Part shown: positions 25,126 to 35,271 of the stretch, piece after piece
Position numbering within the stretch: the stretch's first letter is position 1
How the letters are laid out: each line of letters starts with the position of its first letter
From: Bradyrhizobium sp. 195
GTDB lineage: Bacteria; Pseudomonadota; Alphaproteobacteria; Rhizobiales; Xanthobacteraceae
Direction of reading: 5' to 3'
Length of the DNA stretch: 64,000 nucleotides
Assembly (NCBI RefSeq): GCF_023101665.1
Contig: NZ_CP082162.1
Span: forward strand, 124,001 to 188,000
Position numbers and translations under genes: made by a program
Notes under the pieces: generated by a model
What the model saw: only the letters and a program-made list of their open reading frames with translations
Told to the model about the DNA's origin: nothing
Database searches by the model: none

Positions 25126-26451
25126 TCAGAACTCGGCCACCTTGCCCCAAGCCCCTGTTTTGAGCCGCTCAGGCCTGTAGGGGCGCGGATCGACGATCGG
25201 CGTACGACCGGTGATGATGTCGGCAATCATATGCCCGGCGCCGGGGCCGATTCCGAAGCCGTGACCGCTGAACCCCGCCGCGAGGATGAAACCTGGGATC
25301 GCCTCAACTTCACCGATTGCCGGAACGCCGTCCGGCGTGCTGTCGATATAGCCGGCCCAGACGTCGGAGATTGCCACGCGCCGGAGTTCAGGCAGCAAAT
25401 CGCAAGCTCGTTGATGCGTCAGCCGAATCTGTCTCTTGTTGGGACGGGGATTGAGTGTCCGATTCCGCTCCATCGGGGTCACCTCATCAAGCGCCCACTT
25501 TGCCAGTGATTCATGACCCTGCCGCAAGCCCTCGAAGGCCCCAGTGGCAAGGCTTCGCCACCGCCGGACGAACATGGGCAGGAATTCGCGGCTGAACCTG
25601 AACTGCTGCGGCGTCGGATCGACGCGTGCGCGACCACTGATTGCCAGCGTGTATCCGCCGTTGCGACGTCGCGTGACCGACACCAGCGAGTTGTGCAGGG
25701 CGTCAGGCAGGCCAGCCGCGCCGGGTCCCACGGCGAGAATGGATTGGCGCACCGATGCCTGCGGGAAACGAATTCCAAGCTGGTTGCAGAACGACGAAGC
25801 CCACGCGCCTCCTGCCATGACCACCGTTTTCGTGCGGATCGTGCCGGCTTCGGTCACCACTCCGGTGACGCGGCCGGCACTGAGCTCGATGCCGCGCGCG
25901 GCGCAATGCTGGTGCACCGTGCCGCCCGCCGCCATGATCGCGCGCGCAGCGACAGGCACAGCCTTCGACGGGTCTGCCGTTCCATCCGTTGGCGAGAAGA
26001 CGCCGCCTTTCCACTTGCGGCCCGTCGCCTTGCCTCGCTCACTTGCCTCTTCAGTGCTCAGCATGTGCGTCGTAACGCCCGCACTCCGGGCGAAATCGCG
26101 CCACTTCGCCCAGCCCGCCAGCTCAGCTTCGTCGTTCGACAGATACAGAAGGCCGCATCGGCGGAAGCCCGTATCCTCACCGGTTTCCTCGGCAAATCTC
26201 TCCCAGAGGTCGAGGCTCCTGGTCGCGATCGGCAGCTCGCGCGCATCGCGGTTCTGTTGGCGGCACCATCCCCAGTTGCGGCTGGACTGCTCGGCGCCGA
26301 CGCGGCCCTTTTCGAGCAATGCAACCTTGATGCCGCGGCTGGCGAGATAATAGCTCGTGAACACACCCACCACGCCGCCGCCGATGACGACGACGTCTGC
26401 CTCGCCAGGCAGGAGGGGACTGGATTCAATATGCAGGAGCGGCGCGCTCAT
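25126..26451 (-). CDS. FAD-dependent amino acid/amine oxidoreductase (copy A)
   Basis: This 441-residue DAO-family flavoenzyme has the FAD loop ADVVVIGGGVVGVFTSYYLA, then SSRNWGWCRQQNRD at about residue 57, and a C-terminal FAD contact FILAAGFSGHGFGIGPGAGH. The family oxidises amino acids or secondary amines to imines. The SSRNWGWCRQQNRD motif is shared with the paralogue at 51005-52327. It is upstream of the Lrp gene on the same strand, 113 bases away, and so may be in one unit with it. Confidence 0.8.
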   Translation of the reverse strand: MSAPLLHIESSPLLPGEADVVVIGGGVVGVFTSYYLASRGIKVALLEKGRVGAEQSSRNWGWCRQQNRDARELPIATRSLDLWERFAEETGEDTGFRRCGLLYLSNDEAELAGWAKWRDFARSAGVTTHMLSTEEASERGKATGRKWKGGVFSPTDGTADPSKAVPVAARAIMAAGGTVHQHCAARGIELSAGRVTGVVTEAGTIRTKTVVMAGGAWASSFCNQLGIRFPQASVRQSILAVGPGAAGLPDALHNSLVSVTRRRNGGYTLAISGRARVDPTPQQFRFSREFLPMFVRRWRSLATGAFEGLRQGHESLAKWALDEVTPMERNRTLNPRPNKRQIRLTHQRACDLLPELRRVAISDVWAGYIDSTPDGVPAIGEVEAIPGFILAAGFSGHGFGIGPGAGHMIADIITGRTPIVDPRPYRPERLKTGAWGKVAEF

Positions 26452-27097
26452 CAGACTGGTCTCCGGTGGCTGCCGTAACGTAATTGAGAAATTTGCGGCA
26501 GGCCTCGCGAACTTGCGTGATGAGACGGAATTTCCTGCGGTTCACTGCCTTTGATAAAGGCTATTATTGCGAAAATGCTTTGCATGCTGCAGCTTGCAGG
26601 CGGCCAGACCGTCGCACCCTCCCGCACGCGGCATCGGCCTTCTTTGGGCCGGGCGCCTCGGCAGGCTTGGCGGCACAGACTGAAATGCCAAATCGGACTT
26701 CGTTTTCGGAAGTTCCTGCTGCCTGGATGTCCCCTTTCGGCGATTCCGCGGAGATGAAAATCGCCAATATCGGCAGAACCACTCGATCGGTGGGTCGAAG
26801 TCCACAGAGGCAACCTGCATGAGTCCAGGAGCAGACCTTGGCGGAAGCGATCAGGCCATGATGCCGATGCCGTCTGTGCTTCGCTTCGATCGAGTTGGCC
26901 GATTGGGTCGGTGCTGCGCTCCGAGCAACAGTTCTTGCTTGTTGCGCGAAGAGGCCTGAATCATGTCGCAGCCTCCAACGAAGGAATGGCAAGTTGAGCG
27001 GCAAATTATCGACCTGTCCAAGGAGCGTGAAGGCGCAAGGAGCCGAAGCCGCCGGCCGCGGCAAGACGGCACTGGCTTGAAAAAGGAGGACGCTCTC
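26452..27097. other. Long divergent leader before the ABC operon
   Basis: About 645 bases without a convincing gene. It must carry promoters for the FAD oxidoreductase (minus) and the ABC transport operon (plus). An inverted repeat CTGCCG...CGGCAG lies near 26470-26500. The ABC frame is open from 26963 but the strong AAGGAGGA at 27083-27090 points to the ATG at 27098. Confidence 0.45.
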
Positions 27098-28783
27098 ATG
27101 GCCTCTGGCATCCAGGTGGCGAGCCCCGTCGATGTCGCGCTGTCGGTGCGCGAGCTGACCGTGAGTCTGCCGGAAGGCATGGAGCGGGCCTACGCCGTCG
27201 AGAATATCTCCTTCGATCTGAAACGCGGGCAGATTCTCTGTATCATCGGGGAATCCGGATCGGGCAAGTCGGTCACCGCGAATGCGATCATGGGGCTTCT
27301 ACCGAAAGCGATCCGGGTCACCTCGGGGGCGATCCACCTGAATGGGACGAACATCGTAGGTCTCTCGCCCGACAAGCTCCGCAGCCTGCGCGGCCGCATC
27401 GTTTCAATGATCTTTCAAGATCCTCTCTCGGCGCTCAACCCGCTGATGACAGTGGGCGCGCAGATCGAGGAGGTGATGGCCGCGCACGACGTCGGCACGC
27501 CGGCCTCGCGTCGCAGCCGAGCCATCGACTTGTTGGTCGAAGTGGGTCTGCCCGATCCGCAGCTGATGTACCACCAATATCCATTCCGGCTTTCGGGCGG
27601 ACAGCGGCAGCGCGTGATGATCGCCATGGCCCTGGCTCTAGAGCCCGCGATCCTGATTGCGGACGAGCCGACCACCGCCCTGGACGTGACGACCCAGGCG
27701 CAGATCCTCAAATTGATCCGCGACATTCAGCGCCGCAAGGGGATGAGCGTCATGTTCATCACCCACGACTTCGGCGTCGTGGCTGAGATCGCCGATTCCG
27801 TTGTGGTGATGGAGAAAGGCCATTGCGTGGAGCAGGGCAGTGCCGAGCAGGTGCTGAAGTCGCCCAGCCACCTCTATACGCGCCGCCTGGTCGCAGCCGT
27901 TCCCCACCTGACCGGCAAGAACCGTGTGCCCCTGGAAGCTGCTCAACCAGTGGCCATTCTCAAGGTCGAATGCCTCGCAAAAACCTATCGCAGCGGCAGC
28001 GCGCTTTTCCGCACGCAGCGCATCGTGCCTGCGGTCAATGGGGTCAGCTTCGACCTCACGTCGGGTCGCACGCTCGGCGTCGTCGGGGAGAGCGGTTCGG
28101 GCAAGTCGTCGCTCGGTCGGCTGCTGATCAAGCTCATGGAGTGCGATAGCGGCTCGATTCTGTTCGAAGGGCGCGACATCGCCGGGCTTTCCGAGGCCGA
28201 GTTTCGATCGCTGCGGCCCAAGATCCAGATGATCTTCCAGGATCCCTTTGCCTCGCTGAATCCGCGATCGACAGTCGGACATATTCTTACGGTCGGCCCT
28301 GTCGCGCATGGGGTGCCATACGGCGAGGCTTGCGAGCGCGCGCGGGAGCTTCTTTCGCACGTCGGCCTCGATGCAGGAGCCTTCGACCGCTATCCGCACG
28401 AATTCTCCGGCGGGCAGCGCCAGCGCATCGGTATCGCGCGGGCGCTGATGTTCAAGCCGAAGCTGCTGATTGCGGACGAAGCGGTCTCTGCGCTCGACGT
28501 ATCGATCCAAGCCCAGATCTTGAAGCTGCTGGATCAGATTCAGCGCGAGACGGGCGTCTCGATGGTCTTCATCACGCATGATCTGCGCGTCGCAAGCCAG
28601 ATCTGCGATGAAATTGCCGTCATGCATCGAGGACAGATCGTTGAACGCGGGCCGCCGTCTCAGATCTTCCTCGATCCGAAATCCAGCTACACGCGAGAAT
28701 TGGTGGCAGCGATCCCCGGCGAGCAGCCCGGGACCCAAGATGAAAGCCACGTCGGACACCACAGGCAAGGAGAGACGTTATGA
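27098..28783 (+). CDS. ABC importer ATPase, fused DppD-DppF type
   Basis: This 561-residue protein holds two complete ATPase domains and powers an oligopeptide-type importer. Domain 1 has GESGSGKSVTANAIMG, LSGGQRQRVMIAMAL and ILIADEPTTALD; domain 2 has GESGSGKSSLGRLL, FSGGQRQRIGIARAL and LLIADEAVSALD. Both carry Walker A, signature and Walker B, with the catalytic Glu retained. The fused arrangement resembles GsiA. The stop overlaps the ATG of the binding-protein gene by four bases (ATGA), so they are coupled. Confidence 0.92.
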   Translation: MASGIQVASPVDVALSVRELTVSLPEGMERAYAVENISFDLKRGQILCIIGESGSGKSVTANAIMGLLPKAIRVTSGAIHLNGTNIVGLSPDKLRSLRGRIVSMIFQDPLSALNPLMTVGAQIEEVMAAHDVGTPASRRSRAIDLLVEVGLPDPQLMYHQYPFRLSGGQRQRVMIAMALALEPAILIADEPTTALDVTTQAQILKLIRDIQRRKGMSVMFITHDFGVVAEIADSVVVMEKGHCVEQGSAEQVLKSPSHLYTRRLVAAVPHLTGKNRVPLEAAQPVAILKVECLAKTYRSGSALFRTQRIVPAVNGVSFDLTSGRTLGVVGESGSGKSSLGRLLIKLMECDSGSILFEGRDIAGLSEAEFRSLRPKIQMIFQDPFASLNPRSTVGHILTVGPVAHGVPYGEACERARELLSHVGLDAGAFDRYPHEFSGGQRQRIGIARALMFKPKLLIADEAVSALDVSIQAQILKLLDQIQRETGVSMVFITHDLRVASQICDEIAVMHRGQIVERGPPSQIFLDPKSSYTRELVAAIPGEQPGTQDESHVGHHRQGETL

Positions 28784-30450
28784 CCGAGCGTTCTGCGACG
28801 ACATCGAACTACTCTCGGCGCGATGCCCTGCGCATGGTAGCGATTGGTGGAGCTGCCGGCCTCTTCGCGCCCAATCTCTTGGGCAAGTCGGCCTTCGCGC
28901 GCACCTCTCCGGCAAAGCCAACCGGCCGCGTGATCGTCGGACTTGGACAGGAGCCGACCGTCTTCAATCCGCTGATGGTCCACATTGAAGTCGATGATGG
29001 CGTGCACTTCTCGGTTTTCGACGCGCTGTTCCGCATCGATCCCCAAGGCGTCATTCAGCCCAACCTTGCCCTGGAAGTGCCGAACCAAAAGAACGGCGGC
29101 ATTTCTGAAGACGGTCTCAAATGGCGCATTCGTTTGCGTGACGATGTCCGCTGGCACGACGGCAAGCCTTTCAGCGCCGAGGACGTGAAGTTCACGCTCG
29201 AACTGATCACCAACCCCAACTTCCGGAGTTGGCGCACGTCCGGCCATTCTCTCCTGCGCGACATCACGGTGGTCTCGCCCACGGAGATCTCGTGGCGAAT
29301 GGAGGAGGCCTTCGCGCCGTATTTGTCGTTCTTGACCGAAACCTTCATCGTGCCCAAGCACATTCTGGAGAAAGAGGCGAATCCGAACACCGCCGCCTTC
29401 AACCAGGCGCCGGTCGGCACCGGCGCGTTCAAGTGGGGCAAGCGGGTCGCTGGTGATCATCTCGAACTGGTGGCCAACACCGAATACTTCGGTGAAGGCC
29501 CTCATATCGAGCGGCTGGTGTTCAAATACATTCCCGATCTCACCGTCCTCTACACCCAGTTCAAGAGCGGCGACATCGATCTCGTGGGTCAGCCCTACAT
29601 CACTCCCGATCACTACGGTGAAGCCAAGACGCTGCCGAACCGCGTGGTGACGCTGGTCCCAAGGGCCTCGTTCGAGTCCTTCTACCTGAACCTCGAGCGT
29701 CCGCAGTTCAAGGAGCTTGCGGTCCGCGAGGCGCTTTACGCGGCGATCGACAAGGAGGCGATCATCCAGGGGCTCTACTACGGCGTGCCGACGCCGACGG
29801 AGACTTTCATGCCGCGGCAGTCCTTCTACTTCAATGCCAATCTACCCCTGCACCAATTCGACGTGAATCGCGCGGCCAAGATCCTCGATCAAGCCGGATG
29901 GGCAAAGGGCGCGGACGGCATTCGTGCCAAGAACGGCGTTCGCCTGTCCTTCACCAATTCGACCACCTCCGGAGATCCGCTCCGCGAGCAGGTGCAGCAG
30001 TACCTGCAGCAGGCGTTCGCGCAATTGGGGATCGAGATGAAGATATCGAACCTGCCCGCCGCGGTGATGTGGGGCGAGTTTTGGATGCAGTCGCAATTCG
30101 ATTCCGTGATCGTCGGCAGCTCGTATCTGATCGGCGCCGATCCGGATGTCACTAATCGCCTGCACTCGCGCTCGATCGGCGCGAAGGGCGGTCGCGGCTC
30201 GAACAACGCGCAATATGCGAATCCGGAGGTCGATGCCCTGCTCGACAAGGGCGCGCGGACCTTCGATCCTGAAGCCCGGCGCGCGATCTATGCTCGCGTC
30301 CAGGAACTTGTTCGTCGCGACCTGCCGTTCCTTCCGTTGTACCAGAGCAATGCGGTCGAAGGTCTCAAGAAAGGCATCAACGGCTTCGTGCCGAACGGCA
30401 ATACGCGCACAGAATCCTGGAATGCGCTGGCCTGGTACTGGGCGAGCTGA
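28780..30450 (+). CDS. ABC importer solute-binding protein, family 5
   Basis: This 556-residue periplasmic protein captures the imported compound. Near the N-terminus SRRDALRMVAIGGAAGLFAP resembles a Tat signal (twin Arg, then hydrophobic), with cleavage probably after AFA. Family-5 features follow: FNPLMVHIEVDDGVHFSVFD, WRIRLRDDVRWHDGKPFSAE and LFRIDPQG. Family 5 binds peptides, but also opines, nickel or sugars, so the ligand cannot be told. It is translationally coupled to the ATPase gene. Confidence 0.9.
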   Translation: MTERSATTSNYSRRDALRMVAIGGAAGLFAPNLLGKSAFARTSPAKPTGRVIVGLGQEPTVFNPLMVHIEVDDGVHFSVFDALFRIDPQGVIQPNLALEVPNQKNGGISEDGLKWRIRLRDDVRWHDGKPFSAEDVKFTLELITNPNFRSWRTSGHSLLRDITVVSPTEISWRMEEAFAPYLSFLTETFIVPKHILEKEANPNTAAFNQAPVGTGAFKWGKRVAGDHLELVANTEYFGEGPHIERLVFKYIPDLTVLYTQFKSGDIDLVGQPYITPDHYGEAKTLPNRVVTLVPRASFESFYLNLERPQFKELAVREALYAAIDKEAIIQGLYYGVPTPTETFMPRQSFYFNANLPLHQFDVNRAAKILDQAGWAKGADGIRAKNGVRLSFTNSTTSGDPLREQVQQYLQQAFAQLGIEMKISNLPAAVMWGEFWMQSQFDSVIVGSSYLIGADPDVTNRLHSRSIGAKGGRGSNNAQYANPEVDALLDKGARTFDPEARRAIYARVQELVRRDLPFLPLYQSNAVEGLKKGINGFVPNGNTRTESWNALAWYWAS

Positions 30451-30509
30451 TCTCTTGCCGCCGGACCTGCAGGCCGGCGGCAGCGCTGTCACGCTAATGG
30501 AGGGCTCGA

Positions 30510-31460
30510 ATGTTCGCCTTTCTGCTCAATCGTCTGTCGCAGAGCGCCGTGCTGCTCGTGATCGTCTCGATCATCGGCTTCACGGTTCTCAACCTCATGC
30601 CTGGCGGTCCTCTTGCGCAATTCGGGCTCGATCCCGGCATGACGCAGAAGGACATCGCGCGGCTCGCAGAGCAGCTAGGGCTGAACCGGCCGCTGTGGCT
30701 TCAGTATCTCGACTGGGCCTGGCGGCTGATCCGGGGCGACTGGGGACACTCCTTCCGCGATGGCTCTGCGGTGCTGGCGGTGATCGGCCGACATCTGCTA
30801 GCGACGCTGCTGCTGATGGGAACGTCCACCGCATTGGCGGTCGCGGCCGGCACCTGGATTGGCATCCGCGGTGCTACCAACCGCTATTCCCTGTTCGATT
30901 ATTGCGCGACGGTGGGTGCCATGGTGGCACTTTCGGTTCCGACCTTCTGGTTCGGGCTCATTGGCATCTACATCTTTACGCTGAAGCTCGGTTGGGTTCC
31001 TGCAGGCAACATGTACACGATCGGCGACGGCTCGGTGCTGGATTATCTGCACCATCTGATCCTCCCGAGCTTGGTGCTGTCGCTGGTTCATGTTGCGATC
31101 TGGAGCCGCTACATGCGCTCGGCGACGCTCGATGCGCTGAGTCAGGATTTCGTCAAGACCGCCCGCGCCAAGGGCGTGAGCGAACGGCGCATCCTGCTGA
31201 AGCACGTCGTCGGCAATGCGCTGTTGCCGATGATCACCCTGGCCGGGATGCAATTGCCCAGCATTCTGACCGGCGCACTCGTGACCGAGACGGTTTTCAC
31301 CTGGCCGGGAATGGGGCGGCTGTTTCTCGATAGCCTCGGCTACAGTGACTATCCGATGGTGATGGGACTGTTGATCTTCTCGGCCACCTTGGTCGTGCTG
31401 GGAAATCTGATCGCAGACATCGTCATCGCTACCGTGGATCCGCGCATTCGTCTGGGCTGA
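30510..31460 (+). CDS. ABC importer permease, DppB type
   Basis: This 316-residue inner-membrane protein has about six membrane segments, starting FAFLLNRLSQSAVLLVIVSI. The coupling loop DFVKTARAKGVSERRILLKH is the EAA motif that touches the ATPase. GGAGGG precedes the start. It lies between the binding-protein gene and the second permease and belongs to the same importer. Confidence 0.9.
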   Translation: MFAFLLNRLSQSAVLLVIVSIIGFTVLNLMPGGPLAQFGLDPGMTQKDIARLAEQLGLNRPLWLQYLDWAWRLIRGDWGHSFRDGSAVLAVIGRHLLATLLLMGTSTALAVAAGTWIGIRGATNRYSLFDYCATVGAMVALSVPTFWFGLIGIYIFTLKLGWVPAGNMYTIGDGSVLDYLHHLILPSLVLSLVHVAIWSRYMRSATLDALSQDFVKTARAKGVSERRILLKHVVGNALLPMITLAGMQLPSILTGALVTETVFTWPGMGRLFLDSLGYSDYPMVMGLLIFSATLVVLGNLIADIVIATVDPRIRLG

Positions 31461-31497
31461 GCCCGCCGCTCACCCTTGTTACCAGGAGGCAGCAGAT

Positions 31498-32376
31498 ATG
31501 ACCGCCATCGTCGTGCACGCAGCTCCTACTCGCTGGTGGCACAGCCGTGCAGTGGCGCGCTTCATGCGCCATCATCTGGCACTTGTCGGGATCTCCATGA
31601 TCACCCTGCTTGTGTTGGCGTGCGCCATTGGCCCTTATGCCTTACCTTACGACACCCTCCAGATCGATCTGCGCGCACGCTTTGCACCGCCTCTCACCGG
31701 TCACCACTATTTCGGCACCGATCCTCTCGGACGTGACCTGGCTGCGCGGCTATTGATGGCCGGGCGCGTGTCGCTGCTGGTCGGATTCTCCGCGATGCTG
31801 CTGTCGACACTGATCGGCACCCTGGTTGGCGTGACGGCAGGCTATCGCGGCGGCTGGGTCGGGGCAGCGCTGATGCGCATGGTGGACGGTTTCCTGTCCT
31901 ACCCGTCGATCTTCCTCGTCCTGGCGCTGGCCGCAATGCTGCGGCCGAGCCCCGTGATGATCACCGTCATCATTGCCGCCACGAGCTGGATGGAGACCGC
32001 GCGAATCGTCGAAGCCGAAGTCCGTTCGCTGCGCGAGCGCGAGTTCGTTCAGGCTGCGCGCATGGTCGGGCTTAGCAGAGCGCACATCATGTTCCGCGAG
32101 ATCCTGCCCAATGCCATGGGCCCCATCATCGTCGCCGCGAGTCTGGCCGTTGCCCGCGCGATCCTTCTGGAGGCCTATATCAGCTTTCTCGGCTACGGCA
32201 TCCAGCCGCCGCTGCCCAGCTGGGGCAACATGCTCAATGGCGCCCAGCAATATCTGGCGAGTGCTCCCTGGCTTGCCATCATTCCCGGCGCCGCCATTAC
32301 GATGGCGGTAACGAGCTTCAATTTCATCGGCGATGGCTTGCGAGATGCCCTCGACGTTCGAAACGACCACATCTGA
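31498..32376 (+). CDS. ABC importer permease, DppC type
   Basis: This 292-residue inner-membrane protein is the second channel half. It has the typical N-terminal segment before GTDPLGRDLAARLLMAGR, and the EAA loop EFVQAARMVGLSRAHIMFRE followed by ILPNAMGPII. AGGAGG precedes the start. The importer is complete with the three genes before it. Confidence 0.9.
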   Translation: MTAIVVHAAPTRWWHSRAVARFMRHHLALVGISMITLLVLACAIGPYALPYDTLQIDLRARFAPPLTGHHYFGTDPLGRDLAARLLMAGRVSLLVGFSAMLLSTLIGTLVGVTAGYRGGWVGAALMRMVDGFLSYPSIFLVLALAAMLRPSPVMITVIIAATSWMETARIVEAEVRSLREREFVQAARMVGLSRAHIMFREILPNAMGPIIVAASLAVARAILLEAYISFLGYGIQPPLPSWGNMLNGAQQYLASAPWLAIIPGAAITMAVTSFNFIGDGLRDALDVRNDHI

Positions 32377-32429
32377 ACGCTTTCAACCGAGTCGCGGCTG
32401 AACCCAGCGACCATACGAGAAGCAAAGCC

Positions 32430-33740
32430 ATGCACGCGCCGAGAGTTGCCGAGAAGGCCACGCCCTATTGGTGGGAAGCTGCGCCGCTTAAGCCGCCGCC
32501 CCAGCAGCCAATAGCCAAGAAGCTCGACGTGTTGATCGTGGGCGCGGGCTATGCAGGGCTCTCGGCCGGTCTGGTGCTGGCGCGTGAGGGCCGCTCGGTT
32601 GCGGCCTATGATGCCATGGACCCTGGCGAAGGAGCTTCGACCCGCAACGGCGGTATCACCAGCGGATCCATTCGGCCCGATTACGCGACGCTCACGCGCC
32701 GGTTCGGAGAGGAGAAGGCGCTGGCGATCGAGGCGGAAGGCAAGGCCGCACGCGAGTTCCTGTACGATTTCATCAGGACGGAAGGCCTCGCCTGCGACTT
32801 CCAGCCGGTGGGGCAGTTCAAGGGCGCCTTCGGCTATGAGCAATACGAGGCCATGGCGCGCACCGCGGAGCGGTTCGCAAAGAAACTCGGGATCGAAGCC
32901 TACGCAGTTCCCTATGCCGAGCAACGCCAGTATATTGGCACCGATGTCTATCGCGGCGGTACGGTTCGGATGGACATCGGCGGGCTGCACCCGGCGAAAT
33001 TCCACGCCGAACTGCTGCGGGTCGCATTCGCTTCCGGATTGACAGTCCACGCGCGGACGCCCGTGATCTCGATCGACAGAGATGGCTCCGGTTTCCGCGT
33101 CGTCACCGCGGCCGGTCCGGTGCAGGCGCGTCAGGTGCTGGTGTGTACCAACGGTTACACCGATGGCGCCGTGCCCTTCCTGCGCCGTCGGCTGGTCCCG
33201 GTTCGCAGCCGGATCATTGCGACGGAGGAGCTAGCGCCCGAAGTCATGGCGCGGCTGATGCCGAAACGCATGATGATCACGGAGAACCGGGAGGTCGGCT
33301 TCTATTATCGGCCCTCGCCTGATGGCAAACGCATCTTGCTCGGCGGCCGCGACAGCTCTCGGGTCGGCGACCCCGTCGCTCCGAAGCTGCTTCTGCGCAA
33401 GGGCCTGGTGAATCTGTTCCCTGAGCTGGAGGCCGTTCGCCTTTCACACAGCTGGTTCGGCCATGTGGCCATGAACCGCGACATGATTCCGCGCATTTTC
33501 GAAAAGGAAGGCATCGTCTATGCCAGCGGCTTCTGCGGGTCGGGCGTGGTCTGGGCGCCATGGGTCGGTATGCATGCGGCCCACAAGCTCATGGGACACG
33601 AGGAGCGGGCGCGCACCGCGTTCGACTTCAGGCCACCGGCCTTCATCCCGTTCTATCGAGGCAATCCGTGGTTCATGCCTGCTTTCATTCAGGGCTACCG
33701 GATGCGCGACCGGATCGCGATGTGGCGCGCCAGCCGTTGA
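32430..33740 (+). CDS. FAD-dependent oxidoreductase, PuuB/OrdL type
   Basis: This 436-residue DAO-family enzyme begins, after a 30-residue lead with WWEAAPL, with the FAD loop DVLIVGAGYAGLSAGLVLAR and GASTRNGGITSG. It ends with the FAD contact VYASGFCGSGVVWAPWVGMH. Its closest style is gamma-glutamylputrescine oxidase and similar amine oxidases. It is a different branch from the two SSRNWGWCRQQ enzymes in this island. Placed right behind the importer, it probably performs the first oxidation of the imported amine. Confidence 0.8.
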   Translation: MHAPRVAEKATPYWWEAAPLKPPPQQPIAKKLDVLIVGAGYAGLSAGLVLAREGRSVAAYDAMDPGEGASTRNGGITSGSIRPDYATLTRRFGEEKALAIEAEGKAAREFLYDFIRTEGLACDFQPVGQFKGAFGYEQYEAMARTAERFAKKLGIEAYAVPYAEQRQYIGTDVYRGGTVRMDIGGLHPAKFHAELLRVAFASGLTVHARTPVISIDRDGSGFRVVTAAGPVQARQVLVCTNGYTDGAVPFLRRRLVPVRSRIIATEELAPEVMARLMPKRMMITENREVGFYYRPSPDGKRILLGGRDSSRVGDPVAPKLLLRKGLVNLFPELEAVRLSHSWFGHVAMNRDMIPRIFEKEGIVYASGFCGSGVVWAPWVGMHAAHKLMGHEERARTAFDFRPPAFIPFYRGNPWFMPAFIQGYRMRDRIAMWRASR

Positions 33741-33810
33741 CGGCCGGCAGCACAGCTAACCCAGGGTGCGAGTTCCGGAGGCACTTCCGCCTCTCGAAAG
33801 AAGATTGACA

Positions 33811-35238
33811 ATGCAGTACGTATCCACGCGCGGCCATTCAGGCCGCAAGCAATTCTGCGAGGCATTGCTTGAAGGCCTCGCGCCGGAGGGCGGGCTGTAC
33901 GTCCCCGAGACCTATCCTCGCGTTGGCCACGCCACGCTGGATGGGTGGCGTACGCTGTCCTACGCCAACCTGGCTTTCGAGATCCTGTCGCTCTATGTCG
34001 GCGATATTCCCTCCGCCGACCTGAAAGCCATCTGTGCAAAGACGTACACGCCGGAGATATTCGGAAAGCCTGACATCGCGCCGCTGCGAAAGCTGGAGAG
34101 GGGACTTTACCTCCAGGAGCTGTCGAATGGTCCGACGCTGGCGTTCAAGGACATGGCGATGCAGTTGCTCGGCAATCTGCTCGAGTACGAGCTGTCGCGC
34201 CGGCAGGAGAACTTGAACATTCTTGGTGCGACCAGTGGCGACACCGGAAGCGCCGCAGAATACGCCATGCGCGGCAAGAAAGGGATGCGGGTGTTCATGC
34301 TCTCGCCCCGTGGGCGAATGAGCGCCTTTCAACAAGCTCAGATGTTCAGCCTCCAGGACCACAACATCCACAACGTCGCGATAGATGGCGTCTTCGACGA
34401 TTGCCAGGACATCGTCAAGCGGGTGGCGAGCGATCTGGAGTTCAAGCAGAAATACAAGATCGGTGCGGTGAATTCGATCAACTGGGCGAGGCTCCTTGCG
34501 CAGGTCGTCTATTACTTCTCCGGTTATCTGCAGGCATCCGAACGGGGGGCGACAGGTGTAAGCTTTGCAGTGCCTTCGGGCAATTTCGGCAACATCTGCG
34601 CAGGGCATGTTGCGCGCATGATGGGCCTTCCAATATCCCGGCTGGTCCTGGCGACCAACGAGAACGACGTGCTCGACAAGTTTTTCCGCACCGGGGTGTA
34701 TCGCGTCCGAAGTCGCGCTGAGACGCTCGAGACCTCAAGCCCGTCCATGGACATCTCCAAGGCCTCAAATCTCGAACGCTTTGTATTCGACCTGTTAGAT
34801 AGGGACACAGAGCGAACCAAATCGCTGTTTGCTGATCAGCTCGGGGAGCGAGGCTCGTTCGATCTGAGTGGAGAATCCAGATTTGCAGAGGCCGCAGCCC
34901 GTTTCGGCTTCCGGAGTGGAAGGAGCACACATGCCGACCGGCTCGCGACCATCCGTGACACGTGGAAGCGCCTGAACGCCGTGATCGATCCACATACGGC
35001 GGACGGCGTGAAGGTCGGGCGCATGCACGCGAGCCCCGAGATGCCGATGATTGTGCTCGAAACTGCACAGCCGATCAAATTCGCCGCGACGATCAAGGAA
35101 GCTCTGGGCCGGGAGCCAGATCGCCCGCAACGCTACGAGGGCATCGAGAAGCTGCCGAGGCGAGTCAAGGTACTTCCCGCGGATGCACAGGCGGTCAAGA
35201 ACTACATCACCGAGATTGTGGACGAGAAAGCCTGCTGA
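33811..35238 (+). CDS. thrC: Threonine synthase
   Basis: This 475-residue PLP enzyme converts O-phosphohomoserine to L-threonine. It opens MQYVSTRGHSGRKQFCEALL with EGLAPEGGLYVPE, carries the PLP Lys in TLAFKDMAMQ (about residue 113), and has GATSGDTGSAAEYAMRGKKG and FAVPSGNFGNICAGHVARMM. Length and order match the bacterial family. Its place behind an importer and next to thrB, kbl and tdh is unusual, since thrC is normally a housekeeping gene. It is probably an accessory copy serving catabolism. Confidence 0.9.
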   Translation: MQYVSTRGHSGRKQFCEALLEGLAPEGGLYVPETYPRVGHATLDGWRTLSYANLAFEILSLYVGDIPSADLKAICAKTYTPEIFGKPDIAPLRKLERGLYLQELSNGPTLAFKDMAMQLLGNLLEYELSRRQENLNILGATSGDTGSAAEYAMRGKKGMRVFMLSPRGRMSAFQQAQMFSLQDHNIHNVAIDGVFDDCQDIVKRVASDLEFKQKYKIGAVNSINWARLLAQVVYYFSGYLQASERGATGVSFAVPSGNFGNICAGHVARMMGLPISRLVLATNENDVLDKFFRTGVYRVRSRAETLETSSPSMDISKASNLERFVFDLLDRDTERTKSLFADQLGERGSFDLSGESRFAEAAARFGFRSGRSTHADRLATIRDTWKRLNAVIDPHTADGVKVGRMHASPEMPMIVLETAQPIKFAATIKEALGREPDRPQRYEGIEKLPRRVKVLPADAQAVKNYITEIVDEKAC

Positions 35239-35271
35239 ACGGCAGATATCGGAACAAAGACCGCGTCAACC

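Noticed and set aside
27638..28768. 376-codon minus-strand frame opposite the ABC ATPase
   Set aside because: Shadow of the fused ATPase gene.
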